This document shows, one piece after another, positions 9,418 to 17,851 of a stretch of DNA of 64,000 bases. Position 1 is the first letter of the stretch; each line of letters begins with the position of its first letter. The notes below the pieces were generated by a model that saw only the letters and a program-made list of their open reading frames with translations, was not told the DNA's origin and searched no databases. Source of the DNA: Paracoccus litorisediminis (lineage in GTDB: Bacteria; Pseudomonadota; Alphaproteobacteria; Rhodobacterales; Rhodobacteraceae); contig NZ_WMIG01000008.1 in assembly GCF_009711205.1 (NCBI RefSeq), positions 103,553-167,552 of the forward strand. Reading direction: 5' to 3'. A program made the position numbers and the translations under genes.

Positions 9418-12135
9418 TCAGGCGGTTTTCGGCGCGGAAAGCGGCGCACGACCGCGTTCGATGTCATGCAGCAGACCACCGGGGCGGGTGTAGAACACCC
9501 AGGTGACGATCAGGCACAGCACGTAGAAGCCCATAAAGGCCCACAGCGCGCCGACGGCGGAACCCGTCATGCTGATCGAGCTGCCATAGGCTTTCGGGAT
9601 GAAGAACCCGCCATAGGCCCCGATCGCGCTGGTAAAGGCGATGATGGCGGCGGATTCGCGGTCGGACTGGCGACGGCGCTCATCCGCGTCCAGACCGGGT
9701 TCGAGGCGGGGGATTTCCTTGCCCATGATCACGGGGATCATCTGGTTGGTCGAGGCATTGCCGACGCCGGTGAAGAAGAACAGCAGCATGAAGCCCGCAA
9801 AGAAGCCCCAGAAGGACAGCCCTTTCAGCGAGAAGATCACCACAAGGACACTAAGGATCATGCCGATAAACACCCAGAAGGTGACGCGCCCGCCGCCGAC
9901 ACGGTCGGACAGCCAGCCCGTGCCCGCGCGGCTCAGCGCACCGACCAGCGGGCCAAGGAACACGAATTGCAGCGCGTTGACCTCGGGGAAGGACAGTTTC
10001 GACAGCAGCGGAAAGCCCGCCGAGAAGCCGATGAAGCTGCCGAAGGTGCCGACATAAAGCACGCACATCAGCCAGTTGTGCTTGCGGGTAAAGATCACCG
10101 CCTGCTCGCGGAAGCTGGATTTGGCGTCGGCGATGTCATTCATGCCAAGCCATGCGGCGATGGTCGCCATGACGATGAAGGGAACCCAGACAAAGCCCGC
10201 ATTCTGCATCCACAGCTTGCCGCCGTCCGTCAGTTCCTGCGGAGCGCCACCCAGCGCGCCAAAGACGCCTGCGGTGATGACCATCGGCACCAGGAACTGC
10301 ATGACCGAGACGCCAAGGTTGCCTAGGCCAGCATTCAGCGCCAGCGCATTGCCCTTTTCCGCCTTGGGAAAGAAGAAGCTGATATTGGCCATGGACGAAG
10401 CGAAGTTGCCGCCGCCCAGCCCGCACAGCAGCGCCAGCACCACAAAGATGATGTAGGGGGTTTGCGGGTTCTGCACCGCATAGCCGATGCCCATGGCCGG
10501 GATCAGCAGCGAGGCGGTCGACAGCGTGGTCCACAGGCGACCACCAAAGATCGGCACCATGAAGCTGTAGAAGATGCGCAATGTCGCGCCCGACAGGGCG
10601 GGCAGTGCCGCCAGCCAGAACAGCTGGTCCTGACTGAAGTTGAAGCCGATCGAGGGCAGGCGCGCGATCACCACCGACCAGACCATCCAGATCGCAAAGG
10701 CCAGCAGCAAAGCCGGGATCGAGATCCACAGGTTGCGGCGGGCGACCTTGCGGCCCTTTTCGGCCCAGAAGGTCGGGTCTTCGGGATGCCAGTCGTCCAG
10801 CAGGCGCGGCATGACGGTTTGGTCGGGGTCGTGGACCTCGGCCAGTTCGGGGAAGCTTGGCAGACGGCCAAGGGCGGTGCCCTGCGCCTGCTGCTCCATC
10901 CGGCGGATCGACATGTGCATCCATGCGGCCGAAACGATCACGACCAGAAGCAGCAGCGCGAAGCACGAGGTATAGATGCCGGTCAGGTCCAGCAGCAAGC
11001 CAAAGACGATGGGCAGGATGAAGCCGCCAAGACCGCCGATCATGCCCACAAGCCCGCCGACAGCGCCGACATGGTTGGGGTAATAGACCGGGATATGTTT
11101 GAAGACGGCCGCCTTGCCGAGGCTCATGAAGAAGCCAAGCGCGAACAGCGTGGCCACGAAGGGCACCAGATCCATATCGGTCGAGAACGCGATCGGGCCG
11201 TTCTTGCCCTGAATGACGTAATCGGTCGGCGGATAGGCCAGCATGAACAGCAGGATCGCCGAAAATCCGAACACCCAATACATCACCGAACGCGCGCCGA
11301 AACGGTCCGACAGCATGCCACCATAGGCGCGGAAGACGCTGGCCGACAGGCTGAAGGCCGCGGCGCAAAGGCCGGCGACGCGCAGGTCGACGCCATAGAC
11401 CTCGGTCAGGTAATGTGGCAGCCAAAGGGCCAGCGCGACAAAACCGCCGAAGACAAAGAAGTAATACAGGGCGAAGCGCCAGACCTGCAGTTTTTTCAGG
11501 GGCGCGAATTGCTCGGCCAGCGTGGGGGATTTGATGCCCTGCTGCTTGCGAGCGATGAAATCGGGATCGTCACGCGCGATCAGGAAAAAGGCCACGCCCA
11601 TGATGATCATGGCGGCGGCCCAGATATGGGCGACGGCCTCCCAGCCCCAGGCGACCATGACGAAGGGTGCAAGGAACTTGGTCACCGCGGCGCCGACATT
11701 GCCCATGCCGAAGAAGCCAAGCGCAGTCCCCTGACGCGAGGCCGGGAACCATTTCGACACATAGGCCACGCCGATGATGAACGATCCACCGGCAAGCCCG
11801 ATCCCCAATGCGGCCAGCAGGAAGGTCGGATAGCTGTCAGCCCAGGTCAGGACCCAGGTCGCAAGCCCGGTCAGGATCATTTGCAGCGAAAAAACCAACC
11901 GACCGCCGAAGCGTTCTGTCCAGACGCCCAGGATCAACCGGGTCAGCGATCCACTAAGGATCGGGGTCGCGATCAGCAGACCATACTGGAATTCGGACAG
12001 GCCCAGCTGATCCTTGATCGCAAGGCCAATGATGGAAAAAATCGTCCATACGGCGAAACAAAGCGTGAAGGCGAAGGTGCTAAGCCACAGCGCCTTTTTC
12101 TGTTCAGTCGCGGACGCCACTATGTTTGGTGACAC
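9418..12135 (-). CDS. narK: Fused NarK1-NarK2 nitrate/nitrite transporter
   Basis: 905 residues holding two complete major facilitator domains in one chain: residues about 10-430 and 465-895, joined by a hydrophilic linker of roughly 40 residues with many charged positions. This fused form is known from Paracoccus, where the first half resembles proton-linked nitrate import and the second nitrate/nitrite exchange. It is about twice the length of single NarK proteins, with about 24 membrane segments. The start codon is GTG at 12135 with GGAG eight bases upstream. It is the first gene of the nar operon, under the Fnr-type box at 12207-12220. Confidence 0.95.
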   Translation of the reverse strand: MSPNIVASATEQKKALWLSTFAFTLCFAVWTIFSIIGLAIKDQLGLSEFQYGLLIATPILSGSLTRLILGVWTERFGGRLVFSLQMILTGLATWVLTWADSYPTFLLAALGIGLAGGSFIIGVAYVSKWFPASRQGTALGFFGMGNVGAAVTKFLAPFVMVAWGWEAVAHIWAAAMIIMGVAFFLIARDDPDFIARKQQGIKSPTLAEQFAPLKKLQVWRFALYYFFVFGGFVALALWLPHYLTEVYGVDLRVAGLCAAAFSLSASVFRAYGGMLSDRFGARSVMYWVFGFSAILLFMLAYPPTDYVIQGKNGPIAFSTDMDLVPFVATLFALGFFMSLGKAAVFKHIPVYYPNHVGAVGGLVGMIGGLGGFILPIVFGLLLDLTGIYTSCFALLLLVVIVSAAWMHMSIRRMEQQAQGTALGRLPSFPELAEVHDPDQTVMPRLLDDWHPEDPTFWAEKGRKVARRNLWISIPALLLAFAIWMVWSVVIARLPSIGFNFSQDQLFWLAALPALSGATLRIFYSFMVPIFGGRLWTTLSTASLLIPAMGIGYAVQNPQTPYIIFVVLALLCGLGGGNFASSMANISFFFPKAEKGNALALNAGLGNLGVSVMQFLVPMVITAGVFGALGGAPQELTDGGKLWMQNAGFVWVPFIVMATIAAWLGMNDIADAKSSFREQAVIFTRKHNWLMCVLYVGTFGSFIGFSAGFPLLSKLSFPEVNALQFVFLGPLVGALSRAGTGWLSDRVGGGRVTFWVFIGMILSVLVVIFSLKGLSFWGFFAGFMLLFFFTGVGNASTNQMIPVIMGKEIPRLEPGLDADERRRQSDRESAAIIAFTSAIGAYGGFFIPKAYGSSISMTGSAVGALWAFMGFYVLCLIVTWVFYTRPGGLLHDIERGRAPLSAPKTA

Positions 12136-12206
12136 GTTGGCTGCTCCAATTGCCCTGCATTGGCAAGGCTTCGAGGGGATACCAACATGACGGGGAGTTG
12201 CCCGGT

Positions 12207-12220
12207 TTGATCTGCGTCAA
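12207..12220 (-). promoter_or_regulatory. Fnr/NarR-type box for narK
   Basis: TTGAT-CTGC-GTCAA on the plus strand matches the Fnr/Nnr/NarR consensus TTGAT-N4-ATCAA at nine of ten positions. Its centre is 78 bp from the narK GTG. If it acts at -41.5, transcription starts near 12172, and TGGTAT lies at the -10 position. This is the probable anaerobic activator site of the nar operon. Confidence 0.85.
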
Positions 12221-12331
12221 GAAATCGACCGGTTTTACGGACCAACGCCAATCTCTGGGAAAGCCTTGTTTTTTCTGGGGTCAGCGTAGAATAGATGTGG
12301 TGCATCGACTTGACCTGATGATATGCGTGTC

Positions 12332-12345
12332 TTGACAAATATCAA
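12332..12345 (+). promoter_or_regulatory. Second Fnr-type box, placed for narR
   Basis: TTGAC-AAAT-ATCAA, nine of ten consensus positions, centred about 77 bp before the narR ATG. Its distance from narR almost equals the distance of the other box from narK, so the two divergent genes probably each have their own site. Fnr, NarR or Nnr could bind; the sequence alone cannot say which. Confidence 0.75.
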
Positions 12346-12414
12346 TTTTAGTCAGTGCTGGCGTGACACCATCAGACAGCATTTATTTAAAATGTCCAGA
12401 TTCGGTGAATCACA

Positions 12415-13089
12415 ATGCGCGACCAAGACTTGAACGATATCCAGCGCCTGCCGCTATTCAGTGGAATGGCCACCGAACATTTCAGTCAGATGTTGCGGGC
12501 GGCCTATGCGCAGGATTTTCCGGCCCAGTTGCAGCTGTTTCGGCAGGACGATCGCGCCGATTTTCTGCATGTCCTGATGGAAGGCACCGTCGCGCTTTTC
12601 GCGCAGTCCGGGGGGCGCGAGGCGACGATGGCGATCATTCGGCCGGTCAGCAGCTTCATTCTGGCCGCCTGCATGCTGGATCAGCCGTTGCTGATGTCGG
12701 CGCGCACGATGTCTCGCAGCCGAATCGTCCTGATTCCGGCGACAGATGTGCGCAAGGCCTTCCGCGCCGATCCGGAATTCGCGGTGGCCGCGAACCGCCA
12801 GCTCGCCATGGGTTTTCGCGATATGGTCGGACAGGCCAAAAGCCTCAAGCTGCGCAAATCGAATGAACGGTTGGTGGACTACCTGCTGACCGAACTTGAG
12901 GTGCAGGGGACGGCGGGTCGCGTTCTGATCAGCGCCGAGAAGCGCGTCCTTGCGTCCTTTCTGGGCATGACCCCCGAAAGCCTGTCGCGCGCCTTCAAGT
13001 CGCTGGAAGCGGCGGGGGTCCGGGTCTCCGGCTCTCAGGTTGCCATTCCAGATCCACAGCGGCTGCGTGCGCTGCTGGATGACGCCTAG
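12415..13089 (+). CDS. narR: NarR, Crp/Fnr-family regulator of nitrate respiration
   Basis: 224 residues: an N-terminal cyclic-nucleotide-like beta barrel (about 10-120), a dimer helix, and a C-terminal helix-turn-helix (about 165-215) with the recognition segment TPESLSRAFKSLE. Only one cysteine is present, in the AACML segment, so the 4Fe-4S ligands of Fnr are missing. This is the described property of Paracoccus NarR, which responds to nitrate/nitrite rather than oxygen and activates narK. It is divergent from narK. Its TAG stop overlaps the convergent cytochrome b561 stop by 4 bp. Related DNR-type regulators also lack the cysteines, but the location favours NarR. Confidence 0.9.
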   Translation: MRDQDLNDIQRLPLFSGMATEHFSQMLRAAYAQDFPAQLQLFRQDDRADFLHVLMEGTVALFAQSGGREATMAIIRPVSSFILAACMLDQPLLMSARTMSRSRIVLIPATDVRKAFRADPEFAVAANRQLAMGFRDMVGQAKSLKLRKSNERLVDYLLTELEVQGTAGRVLISAEKRVLASFLGMTPESLSRAFKSLEAAGVRVSGSQVAIPDPQRLRALLDDA

Positions 13090-13631
13090 CCTCTTGGCGG
13101 CCACATCCCGGGCCAGACCGAATCCTTGCGGATCAGCGCATGATGCAGGGTCGCCGCGACATGCAAGGTCAGCAGGGCGATCAGACACATTGCGCCCGCG
13201 TAATGCAGCCCCTGCGCCATCTTGGCCAGCGTTTCGGACTTGCCGATCCATGGGCCAAAGCCCAGCCAGTCCAGCAGCTCGATCGGGAAGCCTCCGGCGC
13301 GGACACGGGTAAAGCCGCTAAGCGGCATCAGGATCAGCAGGGTATAAAGCAGCACATGCGAAAGGCGCGCGATCCGCTTTTGCCAGTCGGGCATGCTGTC
13401 GGGCAAGGGTGGCGGCGGATGGGTCAGCCGGTAAGCCAGCCGGGCAAGGATGAACGGGAACAGCAGCACACCCAGATTCTTGTGAAAGATGAACAGCGTG
13501 TCCTGAAGCGGGCGGCTTAGCCCTTCGCGCGTCATGGTCAACCCGGCCGGGATCATCAGCAGCACCGCAAGCGCGATGCCCCAGTGAAACATCCGGGCGG
13601 GAACTCGGTAACCCTGTGGCCGGTCGGGCAT
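13086..13631 (-). CDS. Cytochrome b561 family membrane protein
   Basis: 181 residues with four hydrophobic segments and the histidines expected for two b-type hemes: RMFHWG near the N-terminus, IFHKNLG, and late histidines in LHYAG and LTLHVAATLHH. Bacterial relatives (CybB) move electrons between quinol and periplasmic acceptors, including superoxide. The gene is convergent with narR, sharing the four bases CTAG as both stops. No direct link to nitrate respiration can be shown; proximity is the only hint. Confidence 0.85.
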   Translation of the reverse strand: MPDRPQGYRVPARMFHWGIALAVLLMIPAGLTMTREGLSRPLQDTLFIFHKNLGVLLFPFILARLAYRLTHPPPPLPDSMPDWQKRIARLSHVLLYTLLILMPLSGFTRVRAGGFPIELLDWLGFGPWIGKSETLAKMAQGLHYAGAMCLIALLTLHVAATLHHALIRKDSVWPGMWPPRG

Positions 13632-13735
13632 GATGTCACCCTCCTGCCGGTCAGATTATGCCTGTTCAGGACTTCTGCCTAGCATCTGTCGCAGCGGGGC
13701 TTGACGTAGGGCCGGGGCGGCATAGCCTAAAGCCG

Positions 13736-14476
13736 ATGCGCGACACCGAGTCCGCCCCTTTGCCCCCATCCCATGCCCGCTTCGGCGAGGGCATCCCGTT
13801 GCGATTTGCCTTGGCGGTCCTGTCGGGCTTGGTCCTGATCCATGCGTTAAGGCTTGGCCTGCTTGCGGGACCAGAGCGGGCATGGCTTGCGGTCTCGGGG
13901 CTGTTCCTGCTGACCAGTCTGGCGGTGGCGAGGCTGATGCGACGGGCCTATCCCCATGCCCGGCTGGGCGGCTGCAATGTGGTCACGCTGATGCGGGTCG
14001 CGATGACCTGCGCGCTGGTGGCGCCGCTGCTGATCGGCAAGGCCGGCGGAGCCTATGTCGCCCTGATTGCCGGGGTGGCGCTGGCGCTTGACGGGGTCGA
14101 TGGTTGGCTGGCGCGGCGCAGCGGGCTGGTCTCAAACTTTGGCGCGCGCTTCGATATCGAGACCGACGCCGCCTTGGCGCTGGTCCTGTCGCTGCACGTC
14201 CTTGTCGCTGAGACAGTAGGGCCGATGGTCCTGCTGCTGGGGCTGATGCGTTATGCATTCGTCGTCGCCGGTCTGTTCTGGGGTTGGCTGACTGCCCCGC
14301 TGCCGCCCAGCCTGCGACGCAAGGCGGTCTGTGTCCTGCAGATCGCGGCGCTGATCCTGCTGCAATTGCCGTTCCTGCCCGGCACGATGCCCCAGTTGCT
14401 GGCATGGGGCGCGGTGCTGGCGCTGTTCTGGTCCTTTGCGACCGACATCCTGTGGCTGTCGAGGGCGCGAAAATGA
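13736..14476 (+). CDS. CDP-alcohol phosphatidyltransferase family protein
   Basis: 246 residues from the ATG at 13736 (an in-frame ATG at 13658 would add 26 residues; neither has a strong ribosome site). Several membrane helices are visible, with the full signature DG-x2-DG-x2-AR-x8-G-x3-D-x3-D in the segment DGVDGWLARRSG followed by FGARFDIETD. All metal and nucleotide ligands are present, so it should be an active transferase joining a CDP-linked alcohol lipid to a small alcohol. The acceptor is unknown. It overlaps the next gene by ATGA and opens a six-gene operon, so the product is probably a specialised lipid rather than housekeeping phosphatidylglycerophosphate. Confidence 0.8.
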   Translation: MRDTESAPLPPSHARFGEGIPLRFALAVLSGLVLIHALRLGLLAGPERAWLAVSGLFLLTSLAVARLMRRAYPHARLGGCNVVTLMRVAMTCALVAPLLIGKAGGAYVALIAGVALALDGVDGWLARRSGLVSNFGARFDIETDAALALVLSLHVLVAETVGPMVLLLGLMRYAFVVAGLFWGWLTAPLPPSLRRKAVCVLQIAALILLQLPFLPGTMPQLLAWGAVLALFWSFATDILWLSRARK

Positions 14477-16056
14477 CCCGCTGGTATGGCCTGCCACTGG
14501 CCGCCCTGCTGATCCTGCTGGTGCTGATCCTGCCAGCGGACCTCAGCCAAACGCGACTTTTCCTGCTGGCCGCACCGCTTGAGCTTGCGTTGGTGTTGGC
14601 GTTGCTTTGCCTTGGCGGAAGGGTGGCAAGATGGGTGCTGGCGGCGGTCCTGTCGCTGCTGGGAATGCTGAAGCTGGCCGATCTGGCGATGATTTCGGCG
14701 CTAGGCAGGCCGTTCAACCCTTTGGCCGATCTGACGCTGATCGATGCGGCGTTCCGCCTGCTTTCGGGCAGTTTCGGAACTGGCACGGCCTTCGGTGCGG
14801 GGCTGGCAGCGGTGCTTCTGGCCGTGGGGATTGTAGTGGCGATGGTCTGGGCGACAGGGGTCTGGGCAAGGGGGCCGTGGCAGCACCGACCTGCCGCCGT
14901 CGCGGTCGTGCTGCTGGCGGTTCTGCCTGCGGCCTTTGCGGACGATACCACGGGCGGTAGCGGGCGCTATCTGATGGCGCGGTTTGAACTGGTCTGGCGC
15001 ACCGGGGTCGAGTTGCGGGATTTGCGCGCGGCAGCGACCCGTGACCCGTTTCTGGGCCAAGCCGGGATGCTGGCGGCCATCGATCGCGACGTGCTGGTGA
15101 TTTTTGTCGAAAGCTATGGCCGCAGCAGTTTCGTCAGCCCCTATTACGCCGAACGCCATCTGGCCACCTTGCGTCGTGCGCAGGTGGATCTGGCCGCCAA
15201 GGGTCTGGCGATGCGATCGGGCTTCCTGAACTCTCCGACACAGGGCGGGCAAAGCTGGCTTGCCCATGCCAGTGTCGCGAATGGGCTGCGGATCGGCGAT
15301 CAGGCAGCCTATCAGGCCGTTCTGGCCAGCGGGCGTCAAAGCCTATTCCACCATGCGCGGCGCATGGGCTTTGCAACGGCGGCGGTCATGCCCGGCATCA
15401 CCCGCCCCTGGCCCGAGGCCACGCATATGGGCTTTGACCGGGTGCTGGGGGCGGCGGATCTGGGTTATCACGGTCAGCCATTCGATTGGGTCACCATGCC
15501 CGACCAGTTCACCCTTGCTGCCATGGACCGGCTTTTGCTGGCGCGGTCGCCCCGGCCCCGGATGATGGTGCAGGTCGCGCTGCTGTCGTCCCATGCGCCA
15601 TGGACCCCGCTGGCCCGGATGCTGCCATGGGACCAGATCGGCGACGGCACCGAGTTCGACGTTATGGCCCGATCCGGAGAGCGCCCCGAGGTCATCTGGC
15701 GCGACCCGGAACGCGTCCGCGCCAGCTACCGCGAGGCTCTGGATTATTCGCTGCAGGCCGTGACCTCCTATGCGGCCCGCCATTCCGGGGATGCGCCGCT
15801 GATCCTGATTCTGGGCGACCATCAGGCCGCACCCGGCATCGCCCTGGACGGCGGAACCGATGTGCCGCTGCATGTCATCGGTCCACCAGAACTGATCGAG
15901 CGCACGGCGGCCTGGGGGTTGCAGCCGGGCCTGATCCCGTCCTCCGATCTCAAAGCCCTGCCGATGGAGGGTTTGCGTGACCTGATCCTTGGCGGTTTCG
16001 ATGCCGGGGCGGTGCCTTGCCGTGCCGCGGACCCGACTTCTCAGGAAAGATGTTGA
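14473..16056 (+). CDS. Membrane-anchored sulfatase/LtaS-type phosphotransferase
   Basis: 527 residues. The first about 165 hold several membrane helices and the rest is a periplasmic alkaline-phosphatase-superfamily domain. LtaS-like landmarks are visible: the metal-binding VIFVESYG (compare the FLES motif of LtaS), the nucleophile-region SPTQGGQSW, and the late metal site LGDHQ. Such enzymes move phosphoglycerol, phosphoethanolamine or similar groups onto envelope glycans or lipids, or act as sulfatases. The start at 14473 is fixed by the ATGA overlap with the phosphatidyltransferase gene; the frame runs on upstream only by chance. It probably uses a lipid made by the preceding enzyme; this is inference. 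Confidence 0.75.
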   Translation: MTRWYGLPLAALLILLVLILPADLSQTRLFLLAAPLELALVLALLCLGGRVARWVLAAVLSLLGMLKLADLAMISALGRPFNPLADLTLIDAAFRLLSGSFGTGTAFGAGLAAVLLAVGIVVAMVWATGVWARGPWQHRPAAVAVVLLAVLPAAFADDTTGGSGRYLMARFELVWRTGVELRDLRAAATRDPFLGQAGMLAAIDRDVLVIFVESYGRSSFVSPYYAERHLATLRRAQVDLAAKGLAMRSGFLNSPTQGGQSWLAHASVANGLRIGDQAAYQAVLASGRQSLFHHARRMGFATAAVMPGITRPWPEATHMGFDRVLGAADLGYHGQPFDWVTMPDQFTLAAMDRLLLARSPRPRMMVQVALLSSHAPWTPLARMLPWDQIGDGTEFDVMARSGERPEVIWRDPERVRASYREALDYSLQAVTSYAARHSGDAPLILILGDHQAAPGIALDGGTDVPLHVIGPPELIERTAAWGLQPGLIPSSDLKALPMEGLRDLILGGFDAGAVPCRAADPTSQERC

Positions 16057-16101
16057 TTTCATGGCCTCGGTTGCCCGAGGCTGCGCGCAGGAGGATCGGT
16101 G

Positions 16102-17094
16102 ATGACAGCAGGCATGACGCGACGCGGCTTAGTGGCGGGGGGCATGGCGGGTCTGGCGATGGGTGGGTTGGGCCTGCCGCGCCGTGCTGTGGCCAATACG
16201 CCAGTCGGTTTCCAACTGTCATGGCTGCATTCGGTGCAATTCGCCGGCAGCTATATTGCACTGGACAAGGGTTGGTGGCGCGAGGCGGGGCTGGACGTCA
16301 CCCTGATGCAGGGCGGGCCGAATGCGCCGGTCGAACCGCCGGTGGTGGCGGGAACGGCGCTGGTCGGGATCTCGGCTGCCGATTACACCGCCAGCGCCGT
16401 GGCTCAGGGGGCGAAGTTCAAGATCATTGGCGTCGCGATGCAGAAGAACCCCTTCGTCATCGCCTCGCTGCCCGATAACCCGGTCAAGACGCCCGCCGAT
16501 CTGCCCGGCAAGCGCATCGGCATGGCCATTGCCAATACGCCGGTGCTGCGGGCGCTGTGCAGCCTGAACAATGTCGATTTCGACGCGATCACCATCGTGC
16601 CGACGCAATATTCCGCCCAACCCCTGATCGCGCATGAGGTCGATTGCCTGCTGTGCTGGGAAACCGACCTGCCGGTGGCGATGGCGGTGAACGGGATCGA
16701 ATCCGTGACCATGCTGATGGCAGATCACGGCTATTCGGTGCATTCCCAGACCTATATCGCGACCGAGGACAGTCTTGCCTCGCGTCGCAAGGAACTGGTT
16801 GGACTGATGTCGGGCGAGGTTCGCGGCTGGCAGGACTATCGCGCCGATACTGCCGCCGCGACCGATCTGACCCTGCGCATGTTCCCCGATGCAGGGCTGG
16901 ACCGAAAGACCCAGCTTTTGCAGGCCGAACGGCAGGTGCCCTTGATGTTCTCGACCCTGACCGATGCGCATGGCTTCGGCTGGTGGGATGAGGAAAGCGT
17001 CTCTGCCAATATCGAAACGCTGGCGCTGTTGGGCTACAAGGTCACGCCCGACCTGTGGGACCGCTCGATCCTAGACGAGATCCATGCCGGATAG
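16102..17094 (+). CDS. NMT1/ThiY-type ABC substrate-binding protein
   Basis: 330 residues with an RR-containing leader (MTRRGLVAGGMAGLAMGG) that looks like a Tat signal. The mature part starts FQLSWLHSVQFAGSYIALDKGWW, the usual opening of NMT1/THI5-like binding proteins, which carry pyrimidine thiamin precursors, riboflavin, sulfonates or similar small molecules. AGGAGG lies seven bases before the ATG at 16102; a GTG directly in front is less likely. The ATPase gene begins inside its last 11 bases. The substrate cannot be named; relatives in ThiY and RibY clades share the WETDLPVAM-type pocket region. Confidence 0.8.
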   Translation: MTAGMTRRGLVAGGMAGLAMGGLGLPRRAVANTPVGFQLSWLHSVQFAGSYIALDKGWWREAGLDVTLMQGGPNAPVEPPVVAGTALVGISAADYTASAVAQGAKFKIIGVAMQKNPFVIASLPDNPVKTPADLPGKRIGMAIANTPVLRALCSLNNVDFDAITIVPTQYSAQPLIAHEVDCLLCWETDLPVAMAVNGIESVTMLMADHGYSVHSQTYIATEDSLASRRKELVGLMSGEVRGWQDYRADTAAATDLTLRMFPDAGLDRKTQLLQAERQVPLMFSTLTDAHGFGWWDEESVSANIETLALLGYKVTPDLWDRSILDEIHAG

Positions 17095-17851
17095 CATCGG
17101 GTCCGAGGCGATCATCTGCACCGGCCTTGCCAAGACCCATCCCGGCGGGATCGAGGCGGTCGCCCCGATTGACCTGCGACTGATGGCCGGGCAGACGACG
17201 GCGCTGATCGGCCCCTCGGGATGCGGAAAATCGACGCTGCTGCGGCTGATCGCGGGGTTGGATCAGCCGGATGCGGGGCAGGTCATCATCCTTGGAATGA
17301 CGCCTGAAAAGGCACGGCGGCGGGCTGCAATCTCGGTCGCATTTCAGGACCCGTCGCTGCTGCCTTGGCTGACGGTGCGTGGCAATTTGGGATTGGCCCG
17401 CCGGTTGGCGCGGCAACGCCCCGACCCGGTCCGGACCCTGCGGTTGATCGAGCTGGTCGGGCTGGCAGGCTTTGCGGACACCCGTCCGGCTGCGCTGTCG
17501 GGCGGCATGCGCCAACGTGCCGCCATCGCGCGGGCCTTGGTGACCCAGCCACAGGTGCTGCTGCTGGACGAGCCGTTCGGCGCGGTGGACGAACTGACAC
17601 GCAGGCAGCTTGCCCGCGACCTGCCGCCCTTGTGGCAGGAGGCGGGGACGACAACCCTGCTGGTCACCCATTCCATCGCCGAGGCGGTGACGCTGTCTGA
17701 CCGCATTATCGTCCTGTCCTCGCGCCCGGCCCGGATTGTTGCGGATATCGACGTGCCCTTGCCCCGGCCCCGGCCCGCCGATCTGGCCGAGGATGCGGGT
17801 TTCCGCGCCATTGCCGCCAAGGCCCTTGCGGCGCTCAGCGCGCTGACATGA
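17084..17851 (+). CDS. ABC importer ATP-binding protein (SsuB/ThiZ class)
   Basis: 255 residues with a complete nucleotide-binding domain: Walker A GPSGCGKST near 43, Q-loop FQDPSLLPW, signature LSGGMRQR, Walker B LLLDEPFGAVDE and H-loop VTHSIAEA. The PW after the Q-loop and the LSGGMRQR signature are typical of the taurine/sulfonate/thiamin-precursor importer class, in agreement with the neighbouring NMT1-type binding protein. It overlaps the upstream gene by 11 bp and the permease by ATGA. Confidence 0.9.
   Translation: MPDSIGSEAIICTGLAKTHPGGIEAVAPIDLRLMAGQTTALIGPSGCGKSTLLRLIAGLDQPDAGQVIILGMTPEKARRRAAISVAFQDPSLLPWLTVRGNLGLARRLARQRPDPVRTLRLIELVGLAGFADTRPAALSGGMRQRAAIARALVTQPQVLLLDEPFGAVDELTRRQLARDLPPLWQEAGTTTLLVTHSIAEAVTLSDRIIVLSSRPARIVADIDVPLPRPRPADLAEDAGFRAIAAKALAALSALT

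Noticed and set aside
13632..13735. Thiamin or FMN riboswitch before the operon with the NMT1-type importer
   Set aside because: No CTGAGA-type thiamin core or FMN core is visible, and the gap is too short.
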